This document shows, in pieces, positions 30,316 to 38,442 of a DNA stretch of 64,000 bases. Positions within the stretch are counted from its first letter, which is position 1. Every line of letters begins with the position of its first letter. The notes beneath the pieces were generated by a model, which was not told the origin of the DNA, did not search any database, and saw only the letters and a list, made by a program, of their open reading frames with translations. Position numbers and translations under genes: made by a program. This DNA comes from Nonomuraea jiangxiensis. Its GTDB lineage: Bacteria > Actinomycetota > Actinomycetes > Streptosporangiales > Streptosporangiaceae. Location: positions 1 through 64,000 of the forward strand of contig NZ_FNDJ01000022.1 in NCBI RefSeq assembly GCF_900099965.1, given 5' to 3'.

Positions 30316-31320
30316 TCACCCCGCCGCCGAGCCACGCTCCGCACTGGACTCCCCGACGCGCGATGAGCGGGGCTCGGCATCGCGAGCCGCGGCGGCGAGA
30401 AGCGGCCGCTTCGGGCCGACCGGCACCACCTTGAAGTGCCGTGTGGTGGCCGGCACCCGGCCGAACAGGGCGTCCGGCCCGGCCACGCAGACCGTGCGCA
30501 CTCCCCGGGCGTGCAGCGCCTCGACCGTCCCCGGCCAGTGCATCCGCTGGACGAAGCCGTCCAGGAGCAGGTTCCGCACCTGCTCCCCGGTGGTCAGCAA
30601 CGACCCGTCGTGGTCGGAGATCACCGGCAGCCGCGGCTCGGCGAACTCCAACTCGTCCAGGACCTCCTTCTCCGCGCGTTCCCGCAACCGGGCGAAGGAC
30701 GGGGAGTGCATCGGCGGCCGCATCGTGTACAGCGACAGCCCGCCGGCGGCGCGGATCCCCTTCTCCAGCCCCGGCAGATCGTCCGCCGACAGCGTGACCA
30801 TGAAGAAGTCCCTGTCCACGCGGCAGGCCACGTCCGCCACGCGGCCCCGCGCGGTGAGCTCGCCGAGCATCTCCTCCGCCACCCCTGGATCCACCCGGAC
30901 GAACGAGTGGGTGACCAGGCTCCGGTGTTCCCGGCTGAAGTAGTCCGCCACGCACCGGGCCAGCCGGGCGGTCATCCACACCGCGTCGGCGAAACCCAGC
31001 GAGCCCACATAGGCGGCGGCCACCTTACCGCCGAAGCTCGGCCCGGTGCACAGCCCCGGGCGGGCGGGCAGCGCCTCATGCTCCGCCCACTCGGCCAGAG
31101 CCAGACAGGTGACCAGGAAGGCCACCTGGGCGTACTCGGAGTAGTCGCCGTCCGCACGGCGGAACCGGTCCAGCACCGGGTAGCCAAGCGCCTCGTCGGC
31201 CTCGGCGAACAGCCGCCACGCCAGCGGCACCTCGGTGGCGAACCGCTCGATGTCGGCGAAGCCGGTCGGCCCCATCCCTGGAAAAACCATCGCGATCTCG
31301 TGACTCGATGCGTTGTCCAC
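30316..31320 (-). CDS. Discrete acyltransferase, VinK-like (aminoacyl starter transfer)
   Basis: 334-residue single-domain acyltransferase of the malonyl-transferase fold. It has an N-terminal VFPGMG motif, the nucleophile in GPSFGG (Ser near 95) and the catalytic His in PPMHSPS. The specificity region is unlike malonyl or methylmalonyl ATs of the neighbouring PKSs. This and the genomic context suggest the VinK role: moving a dipeptidyl or aminoacyl starter from the discrete ACP to the PKS loading ACP. The GTG at 31320 is taken as start. No Shine-Dalgarno precedes it, but TAGCGT, a plausible -10, sits 6 nt upstream, compatible with a leaderless message. ATG at 31290 is an alternative. Confidence 0.88.
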   Translation of the reverse strand: MDNASSHEIAMVFPGMGPTGFADIERFATEVPLAWRLFAEADEALGYPVLDRFRRADGDYSEYAQVAFLVTCLALAEWAEHEALPARPGLCTGPSFGGKVAAAYVGSLGFADAVWMTARLARCVADYFSREHRSLVTHSFVRVDPGVAEEMLGELTARGRVADVACRVDRDFFMVTLSADDLPGLEKGIRAAGGLSLYTMRPPMHSPSFARLRERAEKEVLDELEFAEPRLPVISDHDGSLLTTGEQVRNLLLDGFVQRMHWPGTVEALHARGVRTVCVAGPDALFGRVPATTRHFKVVPVGPKRPLLAAAARDAEPRSSRVGESSAERGSAAG

Positions 31321-31351
31321 CAGGGCACGCTAACCGCGGCCGCCCGGCCGA

Positions 31352-31371
31352 CCCCACCCCTAGTACCCCTC
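31352..31371 (-). promoter_or_regulatory. CCCCTA-like repeat upstream of the discrete AT gene
   Basis: The 118-bp gap between the glutamate mutase E gene and the AT gene contains CCCCA, CCCCTA (31357-31362) and CCCCTC (31366-31371) in tandem. It is followed some 24 nt later, on the coding strand, by TAGCGT. It resembles the repeats at 28451 and 36734 but with 9-bp spacing, so it is the least regular member. Confidence 0.35.
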
Positions 31372-31438
31372 ATCGTGATCCGGTCGGCCCCCATCATCCG
31401 CGCTCGCCCCGGCGATCGTGTGCTCCATGCCCGGGTGC

Positions 31439-32689
31439 TCACCCCTGGCCGTCGTGCCTGCGCTGGACGTAGTGGAGCGCGTCCAGCAGTTCGGCCGAGC
31501 CGACCGGGCGGGAGCGGCGCCGCTCCACCAGCCCGTCCAGCGGCAGCGCGCCGACGTCCGCCCAGCGCAGCGCCCCGTCGCCGTCGATGTGGCTGCGCGC
31601 CGCCCCCCGGTTGTCCGGGTGCACGCAGTAGGGGATGTCCAGGTAACCCAGCTTGAACGCGCGCAACAGCGCCCGGCCCACGTCCGGGTGCAGCTCCAGC
31701 GTGGCCTCGACCAGCCGCCGCGCCTCGGCGTACACCTGCGAGTCGGTACGGCTCGGCGGCGGCGTGACCGGCCGGGTCGCGCGCGCCGCCGTACCGGCCA
31801 GCTCCAGCGCGGCCACGTTCTCCTCGATCGTGGGGATGCGCTGGGACTCCGCCTCGGTCTTGACGATGAGCCGCTCCGCTCCGGTGCGCACGGCCAGCTC
31901 CGCGGCGGCGGCCAGCAGCGACGCGGCGCCACGCCGAGTCTCGGGGTAGACGCCCATGTACGCGTAGACGACCACGTGCCAGCGGACGCCGGCCAGGAAC
32001 TCCCCGGCCAGCGCGCGCAACGCGAGCACCGCCTCGATGTCCTGCTCCGGGCTGGTCTGCTGGGCGTAGCTCAGCGAGATGTCACGCAGGCCGTAAGCCT
32101 GAAAGAACAGCCCCTCCAAGACGCTGAGCGCGACGAGCTGGCTGGGCGGGCAGAGCTGGCCCAGCACGCAGCCGCCGAAGGTCTCCAGGTGCGGTTCATT
32201 CCCCGCCGCCTGCCCGCGGGTGGCCAGCAGCTCGCAGCCGCGGGCCCAGTGGTCGACCGCCTGGTTCAGCGGGATCCGGCTGTACGGCAGGCAGTAGGAG
32301 ATCGGCCCGCCCTCGGTGGCGTCCAGGCCGGCGTCCAGCAACGCCTCGAAGATCTTTCCCGGGTTGGCCGAACCGTGCCGCACCTGCACAGGAAAGGTGG
32401 CGTCCCGCACCCCGTGCAGCAGCCCTCGGTTGGCCGCGACGCCATGGCTGACCAGGGGGTACCCGTTGAGCGCGGCGCCGGAGGCCAGCGCCGCGGCCGC
32501 CGAGTCCAGGTCGCCCACCCGGGTGTAGCTGTCCACGGTGATCGTGCCGGCGGTGGCCGCGCGGGCGCGTTTCGTGGCGAGCAGCCCCGTGCGCATGGTC
32601 GCCACGTCGCCGAACCCCATCCGGGGCTGCACCACCAGCTCGCCGCTCGCGGCGGTGTCGGCCACGAAACCGCCGAATCCCGCGGCCAC
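31439..32689 (-). CDS. Glutamate mutase, epsilon (E) subunit
   Basis: Catalytic subunit of adenosylcobalamin-dependent glutamate mutase, converting L-glutamate to (2S,3S)-3-methylaspartate. This is the first step of the 3-aminoisobutyrate starter route in vicenistatin-type macrolactams. The product (416 residues from GTG 32689) begins with FGGFV then VVQPRMGFGD, as in the family, and contains the substrate-binding barrel segments (SHGVAANRG, QVRHGSANP, ETFGGCVLGQLCPP, YAQQTSPEQD). The GTG at 32689 is chosen because the family homology starts there. The reading frame is open further upstream, but that stretch overlaps the preceding gene in another frame. Only 7 nt separate it from the S-subunit stop, indicating coupling. 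It is shorter than the clostridial enzyme (about 480 residues). Confidence 0.93.
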   Translation of the reverse strand: MAAGFGGFVADTAASGELVVQPRMGFGDVATMRTGLLATKRARAATAGTITVDSYTRVGDLDSAAAALASGAALNGYPLVSHGVAANRGLLHGVRDATFPVQVRHGSANPGKIFEALLDAGLDATEGGPISYCLPYSRIPLNQAVDHWARGCELLATRGQAAGNEPHLETFGGCVLGQLCPPSQLVALSVLEGLFFQAYGLRDISLSYAQQTSPEQDIEAVLALRALAGEFLAGVRWHVVVYAYMGVYPETRRGAASLLAAAAELAVRTGAERLIVKTEAESQRIPTIEENVAALELAGTAARATRPVTPPPSRTDSQVYAEARRLVEATLELHPDVGRALLRAFKLGYLDIPYCVHPDNRGAARSHIDGDGALRWADVGALPLDGLVERRRSRPVGSAELLDALHYVQRRHDGQG

Positions 32690-32696
32690 CGCGGAC

Positions 32697-33191
32697 TCAG
32701 CCGAACTGGACCGACGCCCGCGCCGAAGCGTCGTCCGCCGTCCAGGCCACCGCGGCGGCCAGCGTCCTGAACTCCTCGATGTCTTCCGGACCGCGATCGA
32801 AGACCCGGTCACAGCCGGCCGCGGTGAGCTCGCCGGCGAGGCCGTCCTCCCGCCGCCCGGTCACCCCGAGGCGGCCGCCGATCACGATCGGGACGTCGGC
32901 CAGCTCCGGCCGGGCCCGCAGCTTGGGGACGACCCGCAGGCCCTCCCGGTAGCCGTGCCCGTTGACGGTGCTGATCACCACGAGGTCGGGGCGCTGGTCC
33001 ACGCACTCGGTGACCAGCAGCTCGTCCGGGACGCACGGGCCCAGGTTCACCACGTCCAGGCCCTCCTCCTCGCAGACCAGTTGCAGGAAGACCAGGTTCC
33101 AGGTGTGCGAGTCGGATGCCACTCCGCTCACCAGGGCGCGCGGGCGGCCCTTCTGCGGGCTCGGGTTCGGGTCGGGCAATCTGTGGGTCAC
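32697..33191 (-). CDS. Glutamate mutase, sigma (S) subunit, B12-binding
   Basis: 164-residue small subunit with the cobalamin-binding fold. SDSHTWN supplies the DxH histidine that replaces the dimethylbenzimidazole ligand. VVISTVNG corresponds to the second loop and IVIGGRLGV gives the GG motif. The last position of DxHxxG is Asn rather than Gly. GTG 33191 is the start: it begins 1 nt after the preceding stop (TGA-c-GTG) with GGGAG just upstream. The frame stays open far upstream but that part is antifunctional overlap. It pairs with the E subunit encoded next. Confidence 0.92.
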   Translation of the reverse strand: MTHRLPDPNPSPQKGRPRALVSGVASDSHTWNLVFLQLVCEEEGLDVVNLGPCVPDELLVTECVDQRPDLVVISTVNGHGYREGLRVVPKLRARPELADVPIVIGGRLGVTGRREDGLAGELTAAGCDRVFDRGPEDIEEFRTLAAAVAWTADDASARASVQFG

Positions 33192-33192
33192 G

Positions 33193-34137
33193 TCAACTCC
33201 CTGTCGCGGCGTCGCTTGCGCGGGTCCCCGGATGGGGCCCCTGAACACTGGCGAGGTAGGCCAGCAGCACTTCCTGGAACCGGTCGGGTTCCTCCAGGTG
33301 CGGGAGGTGGCTGGAGTTCTCGAGGATCTCCCAGCGGGAGTCCGGAATGAGGTCCTGGAACGGGCGGACGGTCTCCGGGGTCGCCTCATCGTGCCGCCCG
33401 GAGATGATCAGGGTCGGCACCCCGATGGACGGCAGCAGCTCCACGACCGACCAGTCGCGCAGTGTGCCGATGACGTGGAACTCGGTCGGCCCGTTCATCG
33501 TGTAGTAGACGGTCGGGTTGTTGTGCATCTCCATGAAGGACGCCTGATACTCCCGCGGCCACGGGTTCACCAGGCACACGTACCGGTCGAAGAAGACGCG
33601 CATGGCGTCGAAGTAGGCGCGGGTGCCGGTGGTGCCCGCGGCCTCGTGCCGGGCCAGCGTCTCCTGCACCTCGCTCGGGAGCGTGGCGCGCAGCCGTACC
33701 ATCTCCTCGCGCCAGGTGAGCATCGAGGCCGGCGAGTTCGCGATGATCAGGCCGCGCAGCCCGCGCGGGCGGGTCGCGGCGTGCGCGGCACCCAGCATGC
33801 CGCCCCAGGAGTGGCCGAAGAGCAGGTAGTCGTCGGCCACACCGAGCCCCGCGAGCAGGTTGTCCAGCTCGTCGAGGAACAGCCGCACGGTCCAGAAGTC
33901 CGCGCCCTTCTCCGGCAGGTGGGTGGAGCCGCCGTTGCCCAGCTGGTCGTAGTGGATCACCGGCTGGCCGGCGTCGCTCAGCGCGCACAGCGGCAGCAGG
34001 TAATCGTGCGTGCTCCCGGGCCCGCCGTGCAGCACCACCAGGGGCGGGCGCCCGCCGGACAGGTCACCGCTCACCCGATACCAGGTGCGGTACTCCCGGA
34101 ACGGCACGGTGCCCTTCGCGGTCGGCCTTCGACTCAT
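33193..34137 (-). CDS. Proline-iminopeptidase-like alpha/beta hydrolase (terminal amino-acid removal)
   Basis: 314-residue alpha/beta hydrolase of the S33 family. It has the oxyanion motif HGGPGS, nucleophile elbow GHSWGG, acid in SGRHDEATP and catalytic His in NSSHLPHLEEP. In vicenistatin biosynthesis the equivalent VinJ cleaves the alanine cap from the finished polyketide so that the freed amine can close the macrolactam. The same role is inferred here from family and neighbours. The start is ATG 34137, where family homology begins. It lies 13 nt after the glycosyltransferase stop and one nucleotide before the glutamate mutase S gene at its end, so it is inside an operon. Confidence 0.9.
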   Translation of the reverse strand: MSRRPTAKGTVPFREYRTWYRVSGDLSGGRPPLVVLHGGPGSTHDYLLPLCALSDAGQPVIHYDQLGNGGSTHLPEKGADFWTVRLFLDELDNLLAGLGVADDYLLFGHSWGGMLGAAHAATRPRGLRGLIIANSPASMLTWREEMVRLRATLPSEVQETLARHEAAGTTGTRAYFDAMRVFFDRYVCLVNPWPREYQASFMEMHNNPTVYYTMNGPTEFHVIGTLRDWSVVELLPSIGVPTLIISGRHDEATPETVRPFQDLIPDSRWEILENSSHLPHLEEPDRFQEVLLAYLASVQGPHPGTRASDAATGS

Positions 34138-34150
34138 CTCAGCCACCCGG

Positions 34151-35464
34151 TCACCGCAGGGCGCGCTCGGCCAGGCCGAGGTCCCGTGTCGTACCGGGGT
34201 CATCCCCTGACTTGCCGGCGCGATCCGTCGCGACCAGGCGTTCCAGCTGGGGGACGAGCTCCGCCGGGGTGGGCTCCGCGAGCATCTCCAGGCGCAGCCG
34301 GTCGGCGGCGGCCCGCGGGCCGGGCTCGTGCACCAGCGCCGCCACCGCGTCCCGGAAGCCGCCGGCGTCGAGCTTCGGCGGCGGGATGTAGAGGCCGGCG
34401 CCGTAGTCGGCCAGCCGCTTGGCCTTCACCGGGGTGTCCCAGGTGTTCGCGATCATCAGCTGGGGCACCCCGTTGAGCAGCGCGGCGCTGAACGTGCCGG
34501 CCCCGCCGTGGTGCACCACCGCCGCGCAGGTCGGCATCAGCAGGTTCATCGGCACGAAGTCGACGATGCGCACGTTGTCCGGCACCTGGCCCAGGCGGGC
34601 GCGCTGCTCGGCGTCGAGCGTGGCCACCACCTCCACGTCCAGCTCGGCCGCCGCCCTCACCAGCTCGGCCGGACCGAGCGCCCAGTCGTGCAGGAAGTCG
34701 CCGCCGGTCCCGCCCAGGGTGAAGCAGACGCGGGGGCGGCGGGGAGGCTCGGCCAGCCAGTCCGGCATCACGGAGCGGCCGTTGTACGGCAGCGTCCGCA
34801 TGCCTACCACCGGTACCCCGACCGGCAACCGCAGGCTCGGCGGCATCGTGGTGTCGATCGTGAGCCGCCCTGTGGTCACCTCCTCGGTGAACGGGCGGGA
34901 GTATCGCGCCAGGGTCAGCGTCAGCCACTCGCCCACCGGGTCCTCCCAGTGCGCCAGCGGCTGCCGGGCACGCAGGTCCAGGAAGGTACGGCGGGCGCTG
35001 CCCAGCACGTCGAGACCCCACAGCGCCCGGACGTGCACCGCCCCGCATGCCTCCGCCGCGATCGCGCCGGCCAGCGTGAACGGCTCCCAGATCACCAGGT
35101 CCGGGCGCCACCGCCGGGCGAAGTCGACCAGCTCGTCCACCATCGCCGTGTTGTTGGTGGCGGCCAGCAGCAGCGGCGCGATCACCATGTCGAAGTCCAG
35201 AGCCTGCTCCCAGGTGACCGGCTCGTCGCGGTCCTCGTGCACCTGGGGCGGGCCCATCGCCGCGGCCGGCTGCTCCCGCACCTCCTCCAGCGCCGGATCG
35301 GTGCCGACCGGAACCGCGGTCAGCCCCGAGGCGGTGATCGCGTCGGTCAGCGAGGGCTGGCTGGCCACCCGGACCTCGTGTCCGGCGGCGGCCAGCGCCC
35401 AGCCGAGCGGCACCAGGCAGTTGTAGTGCGAGGCGAGGGCGAACGACGTCAGCAGGACACGCAT
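34151..35464 (-). CDS. Macrolide-type glycosyltransferase (GT1 family)
   Basis: 437-residue GT-B glycosyltransferase of the antibiotic type. The N-terminus MRVLLTSFALASHYNCLVPL matches the acceptor domain of DesVII/EryCIII-like enzymes. VHHGGAGTF near residue 320 is the nucleotide-sugar-binding signature. It should attach a deoxy- or aminosugar to the macrolactam aglycone. Start and upstream stop overlap as TGATG, so it is translationally coupled to the P450-like partner. That partner type is known to be an activator required by DesVII/EryCIII-class transferases. No NDP-sugar biosynthesis genes are visible, so they should lie elsewhere in the cluster. Confidence 0.93.
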   Translation of the reverse strand: MRVLLTSFALASHYNCLVPLGWALAAAGHEVRVASQPSLTDAITASGLTAVPVGTDPALEEVREQPAAAMGPPQVHEDRDEPVTWEQALDFDMVIAPLLLAATNNTAMVDELVDFARRWRPDLVIWEPFTLAGAIAAEACGAVHVRALWGLDVLGSARRTFLDLRARQPLAHWEDPVGEWLTLTLARYSRPFTEEVTTGRLTIDTTMPPSLRLPVGVPVVGMRTLPYNGRSVMPDWLAEPPRRPRVCFTLGGTGGDFLHDWALGPAELVRAAAELDVEVVATLDAEQRARLGQVPDNVRIVDFVPMNLLMPTCAAVVHHGGAGTFSAALLNGVPQLMIANTWDTPVKAKRLADYGAGLYIPPPKLDAGGFRDAVAALVHEPGPRAAADRLRLEMLAEPTPAELVPQLERLVATDRAGKSGDDPGTTRDLGLAERALR

Positions 35465-36675
35465 CAGGTCTCTCCAAGCCCGAGCACGGGCAGCTCGACG
35501 GGGCCGCGCACCACAGGGGCGCGCCGCCGGTAAACCGGCGCGCCGGACGGCCGCAGGTTCGGCCGCGCCTCGGCGAGAATCCGCAGCGCCACCTCGGCCT
35601 GCGCACGCACCAGCGGGGCGACCGGGAGGTGGTGGAGCCCGCCGGCGAAGGCGAGCGGCTCCGGCTCGGCCTGCCGATCGAGGCGGAAGCGGTCCGGCTC
35701 CGGGTGCCGGGCCTCGTCCCGGCCCGCGGCCGCGGTGATCATCACCAGGTGACTGCCCGGTGCCAGATCTGTCCCGGCCAGTTCGACGGGGGCCGCGGCC
35801 ACCCGAATCTCCACCTGCACCGGCGGGTCGTACCGTAGCGTCTCGGCCACGGCCGCCGACGCCAGGTCCGGATCCCCGCACAGTGCCGCCCACCGCCCTG
35901 GCTCGGCCAGCAGCGCGTGGACCGCGTTGCCCACCAGGTGCGCGGTGGCCGGGACTGCGGCGGTGGACAGCAGCACCCGCACGGCCCGTTCGGGCCCTTC
36001 CGTCTCGTCCGGGGTCCCGGGCGTCCCGCCGAACAGCCCGTCGAGCCCGGCCACGGCGTCCTCTATCTGGCGGACCAGGGACAGCGGCTGGGCGGCGAGC
36101 AGGGAGTCCGGCAGCGCCGCGGCGCCCGCGCAGCACTCCGCGTACCGTGACGGCGCGGCGGCGGGAACCCCGAGCAACGCGCCGGTGGCGGCGGTCGCCA
36201 CCGGCCAGGCGTAGTCGGCCATGAGATCGCCGCCGGCGACCCCGTCGAGGCGGGCCAGGCACTCCCGCTCGACGGTCTTGCGATGGGCATCCAGCGCCTC
36301 CGGGTCGACCAGAGGCTGCCAGTGGGCGCGCAGCCGCATGTGTTCGTCGGCCTCGGCGCCCAGCGTGCCGTACCCGTAGAAGGGCAGCGGCTGCTCGGCG
36401 ACCGGCGAGCCGTCCGGGTTCGACATCCGCCACCGCGGATCTGCCAGAGCCTCGGCGATCACTTCCGGGTCCGCGGTCACCCGGCTTCCGGTCGTGCTGT
36501 GGTAGATCGGGCCGCGCTCACGGATCGCGGCGTAGAGGGGGTAGGGATCGTCGGCGCCGCGCAAGACCAGGGCGTAAGGGTCGCCCATGCTGCCCAGAAC
36601 CCGCTGCGTGGCGCGGGCGTTGAGCAGGCGTAGTCCCAACTCGTAATCGGCTACCGGGTTGGCGCCTTCGGGCAT
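35464..36675 (-). CDS. P450-like glycosyltransferase auxiliary protein (DesVIII/EryCII-type), heme ligand missing
   Basis: 403-residue protein with the cytochrome P450 fold. It keeps a helix-K ETLR, but the heme-binding loop (FAGGLHHLPVAPLVRAQAEV) has no cysteine. It therefore cannot be a thiolate-ligated monooxygenase. This is the known character of DesVIII/EryCII/TylM3 proteins, which stabilise and activate the partner glycosyltransferase. It sits first in the operon, immediately before and overlapping the glycosyltransferase gene. ATG 36675 is the start, 59 nt downstream of a CCCCTA direct repeat. Confidence 0.92.
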   Translation of the reverse strand: MPEGANPVADYELGLRLLNARATQRVLGSMGDPYALVLRGADDPYPLYAAIRERGPIYHSTTGSRVTADPEVIAEALADPRWRMSNPDGSPVAEQPLPFYGYGTLGAEADEHMRLRAHWQPLVDPEALDAHRKTVERECLARLDGVAGGDLMADYAWPVATAATGALLGVPAAAPSRYAECCAGAAALPDSLLAAQPLSLVRQIEDAVAGLDGLFGGTPGTPDETEGPERAVRVLLSTAAVPATAHLVGNAVHALLAEPGRWAALCGDPDLASAAVAETLRYDPPVQVEIRVAAAPVELAGTDLAPGSHLVMITAAAGRDEARHPEPDRFRLDRQAEPEPLAFAGGLHHLPVAPLVRAQAEVALRILAEARPNLRPSGAPVYRRRAPVVRGPVELPVLGLGET

Positions 36676-36733
36676 GGTGCCTCCACCTAGCCGGCGTTCG
36701 GATCGACGATCGCCACGGTAGAGGCGGACGTTC

Positions 36734-36751
36734 CCCCTAGATCAACCCCTA
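36734..36751 (-). promoter_or_regulatory. CCCCTA direct repeat upstream of the P450-like/glycosyltransferase operon
   Basis: CCCCTA occurs at 36734-36739 and 36746-36751, 12 bp apart, in the 161-bp gap before the operon. It is the same motif as at 28451-28467 and 42963-42980. TACCGT about 13 nt downstream on the coding strand could be the -10. A role as activator site is inference from recurrence. Confidence 0.5.
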
Positions 36752-36759
36752 ATGGACCT

Positions 36760-36797
36760 CGCCCCGGCCCGATGAACCACGTATGGGGGCCGGGGCG
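36760..36797 (-). terminator. Strong hairpin downstream of the DHA2 exporter gene
   Basis: Perfect 11-bp GC-rich inverted repeat (CGCCCCGGCCC at 36760-36770, GGGCCGGGGCG at 36787-36797, 16-nt loop) lies 40 nt after the exporter stop codon. It separates the exporter from the glycosylation operon promoter. There is no clear U-tract, as is usual in actinomycetes. Confidence 0.6.
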
Positions 36798-36836
36798 GCC
36801 GACAGGGGAGCCCGCGCACCTGCGCCTCAGTGCACG

Positions 36837-38384
36837 TCAGTGCGCTTCAGGCACCTCGGTCTCCGCGTGCTTGAGGCTGGCGCGGCGCAATGCGAACAGC
36901 GCGACGGCGGCCAGCGCCATCATGAGCGCCGCGGTCACGTAGAGCGGCACCTGCATGCCGAGGGTGAACGCGGCCCGAGCCGCCCCGGCGAGCTGGGCGC
37001 CCAGCTCGCCCGGCAGGTCGGCGGCGATCGCGAGCGCCGCGGAAAGGGTCTCGGACGCCGCCGTGGTCTGCGCTTCCGGCACCCCCTGCGGCATCGTGTC
37101 CAGCAGCGTCCGGCTGTAGACGACGGTGCTGAGCAGACCCATGAGCGCGATGCCCATCGCGGTCCCCAGCTCCAGACCGGTCTCCGACAGCGCGGAGGCC
37201 CGCGCGGACCGCTCCGGTGGCACGCTGCCGAGCACGATGTCCACCGCCACCGTGGCCACGATCCCGGTGCCCGCGCCCACCAGGATCATCCCCGGCACCA
37301 ACACCGCCAGCCCGGAGTCCACCTGGACCTGCGACATGATCAACAGGCCGACGGCCATGAGAAGGGGGCCGGCGGCGAAGATCGGACCGGGCCGGACCCG
37401 CTGCGCGAGGTAGCCGGCGACCACCGCGGCGACGATCACCCCGAGCCCGGCAGGCATCTGCCACAGCGCCGCGGGCAGCGGGTTCAGCATCAGCACCTGC
37501 TGCAGGTACGGCGAGGCGAGATAGGTGCCGCCGGTGAGAGCGAACATGACCAGCGCGTAACCACCCACCGCGGTCGCGAAGACCGGCCGCCGGAAGAGTC
37601 CGATATCGATCATCGGGTCCGCCAGCCGGCGCTGCTGGCGCACGAACGCCAGGGCGAAGCCGGCGCCCGCGACGAGTGCGCCGATCGACCAGATCGACGG
37701 CTCCTCCAGGGTCAGCTGCTTCAGTCCGTAGATCAGGGGCAGCACCGCGGCCAGCGACAGCAGCGCACCGAGCAGGTCGAAGCGGCCCTTGCGGGGATCC
37801 ATGGACTCCGGCAGCAACACCAGCCCGGCGACCAGCAGCAGCAGCATGAACGGCACGTTGATCAGGAAGACGGAGCCCCACCAGAAGTATTCCAGCAGGA
37901 AACCGCCCAGCGGCGGCCCCAGCACCACGCCTCCCGACGAACCGGCGGTCCAGACGCCCACCGCCATCTTGCGTTGCCCAGGATCCTGGAACAGCGTTCG
38001 GATGAGCGCCAGCGTGGACGGCATGAGCGTGGCGGCGCCGACGCCCAGCAGCACCCGCGCGGTGATCAGCAACTCGGGCGAGGTGGCGTACGCCGCGGCG
38101 GCCGAGCCGACCCCGAAGACCACCGCGCCGCCCAGCAGCACCCGCCGCCGGCCGATCCGGTCGCCCAATGCGCCCATCGGCATCAGCAGCCCGGCCAGCA
38201 CGAACGTGTAGATATCCATGATCCACAGCAGCTGGGCGCCGCTGGGCCGCAGTCCTTCGGTGATCTGGGGGACTGCGAGAAACAGGATGGTAATCGAGTT
38301 AGACAGCAAGATCACAGGGAGAGTGAGTACGGCGAGGCCGAGCCACTCACGAGTTCCCGCGGTGGGGGGATTAATCTGCGCCAT
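36837..38384 (-). CDS. DHA2-family MFS multidrug exporter
   Basis: 515-residue, 14-helix major facilitator of the EmrB/QacA type. It has the loop motif GDRIGRRRVLLGG between helices 2 and 3 and the antiporter motif C region (WTAGSSGGVVLGPPLGG) in helix 5. It most likely exports the cluster product and gives self-resistance. It is divergently transcribed from a TetR gene across a 58-bp gap with a palindromic operator. The start is ATG 38384. The frame is open upstream but those codons run through the operator and into the TetR gene. Confidence 0.93.
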   Translation of the reverse strand: MAQINPPTAGTREWLGLAVLTLPVILLSNSITILFLAVPQITEGLRPSGAQLLWIMDIYTFVLAGLLMPMGALGDRIGRRRVLLGGAVVFGVGSAAAAYATSPELLITARVLLGVGAATLMPSTLALIRTLFQDPGQRKMAVGVWTAGSSGGVVLGPPLGGFLLEYFWWGSVFLINVPFMLLLLVAGLVLLPESMDPRKGRFDLLGALLSLAAVLPLIYGLKQLTLEEPSIWSIGALVAGAGFALAFVRQQRRLADPMIDIGLFRRPVFATAVGGYALVMFALTGGTYLASPYLQQVLMLNPLPAALWQMPAGLGVIVAAVVAGYLAQRVRPGPIFAAGPLLMAVGLLIMSQVQVDSGLAVLVPGMILVGAGTGIVATVAVDIVLGSVPPERSARASALSETGLELGTAMGIALMGLLSTVVYSRTLLDTMPQGVPEAQTTAASETLSAALAIAADLPGELGAQLAGAARAAFTLGMQVPLYVTAALMMALAAVALFALRRASLKHAETEVPEAH

Positions 38385-38393
38385 GCCCAGAAT

Positions 38394-38424
38394 TATACAA
38401 GCGTCCAGGACGGACGTATGGATA
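38394..38424. promoter_or_regulatory. Palindromic operator between the exporter and TetR genes
   Basis: Imperfect inverted repeat: TATACAAGCGTCC (38394-38406), 5-nt spacer, GGACGTATGGATA (38412-38424), 10 of 13 positions paired. Its position centrally in the 58-bp divergent gap and its length fit a TetR-family dimer-of-dimers site controlling both genes. Confidence 0.65.
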
Positions 38425-38442
38425 GATGATAGGATCGTGGTC

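Noticed and set aside
32690..32812. Upstream extension of the glutamate mutase E gene to ATG 32812
   Set aside because: The added residues are Arg/Ser-rich, overlap the S-subunit coding sequence in another frame and have no family match; GTG 32689 fits the family start.
33192..33389. Upstream extension of the glutamate mutase S gene
   Set aside because: It lies wholly inside the iminopeptidase gene in another frame; GTG 33191 has a ribosome-binding site and matches the family length.
35465..36433. Upstream extension of the glycosyltransferase frame
   Set aside because: It overlaps the P450-like gene in another frame; ATG 35464 gives the canonical N-terminus.
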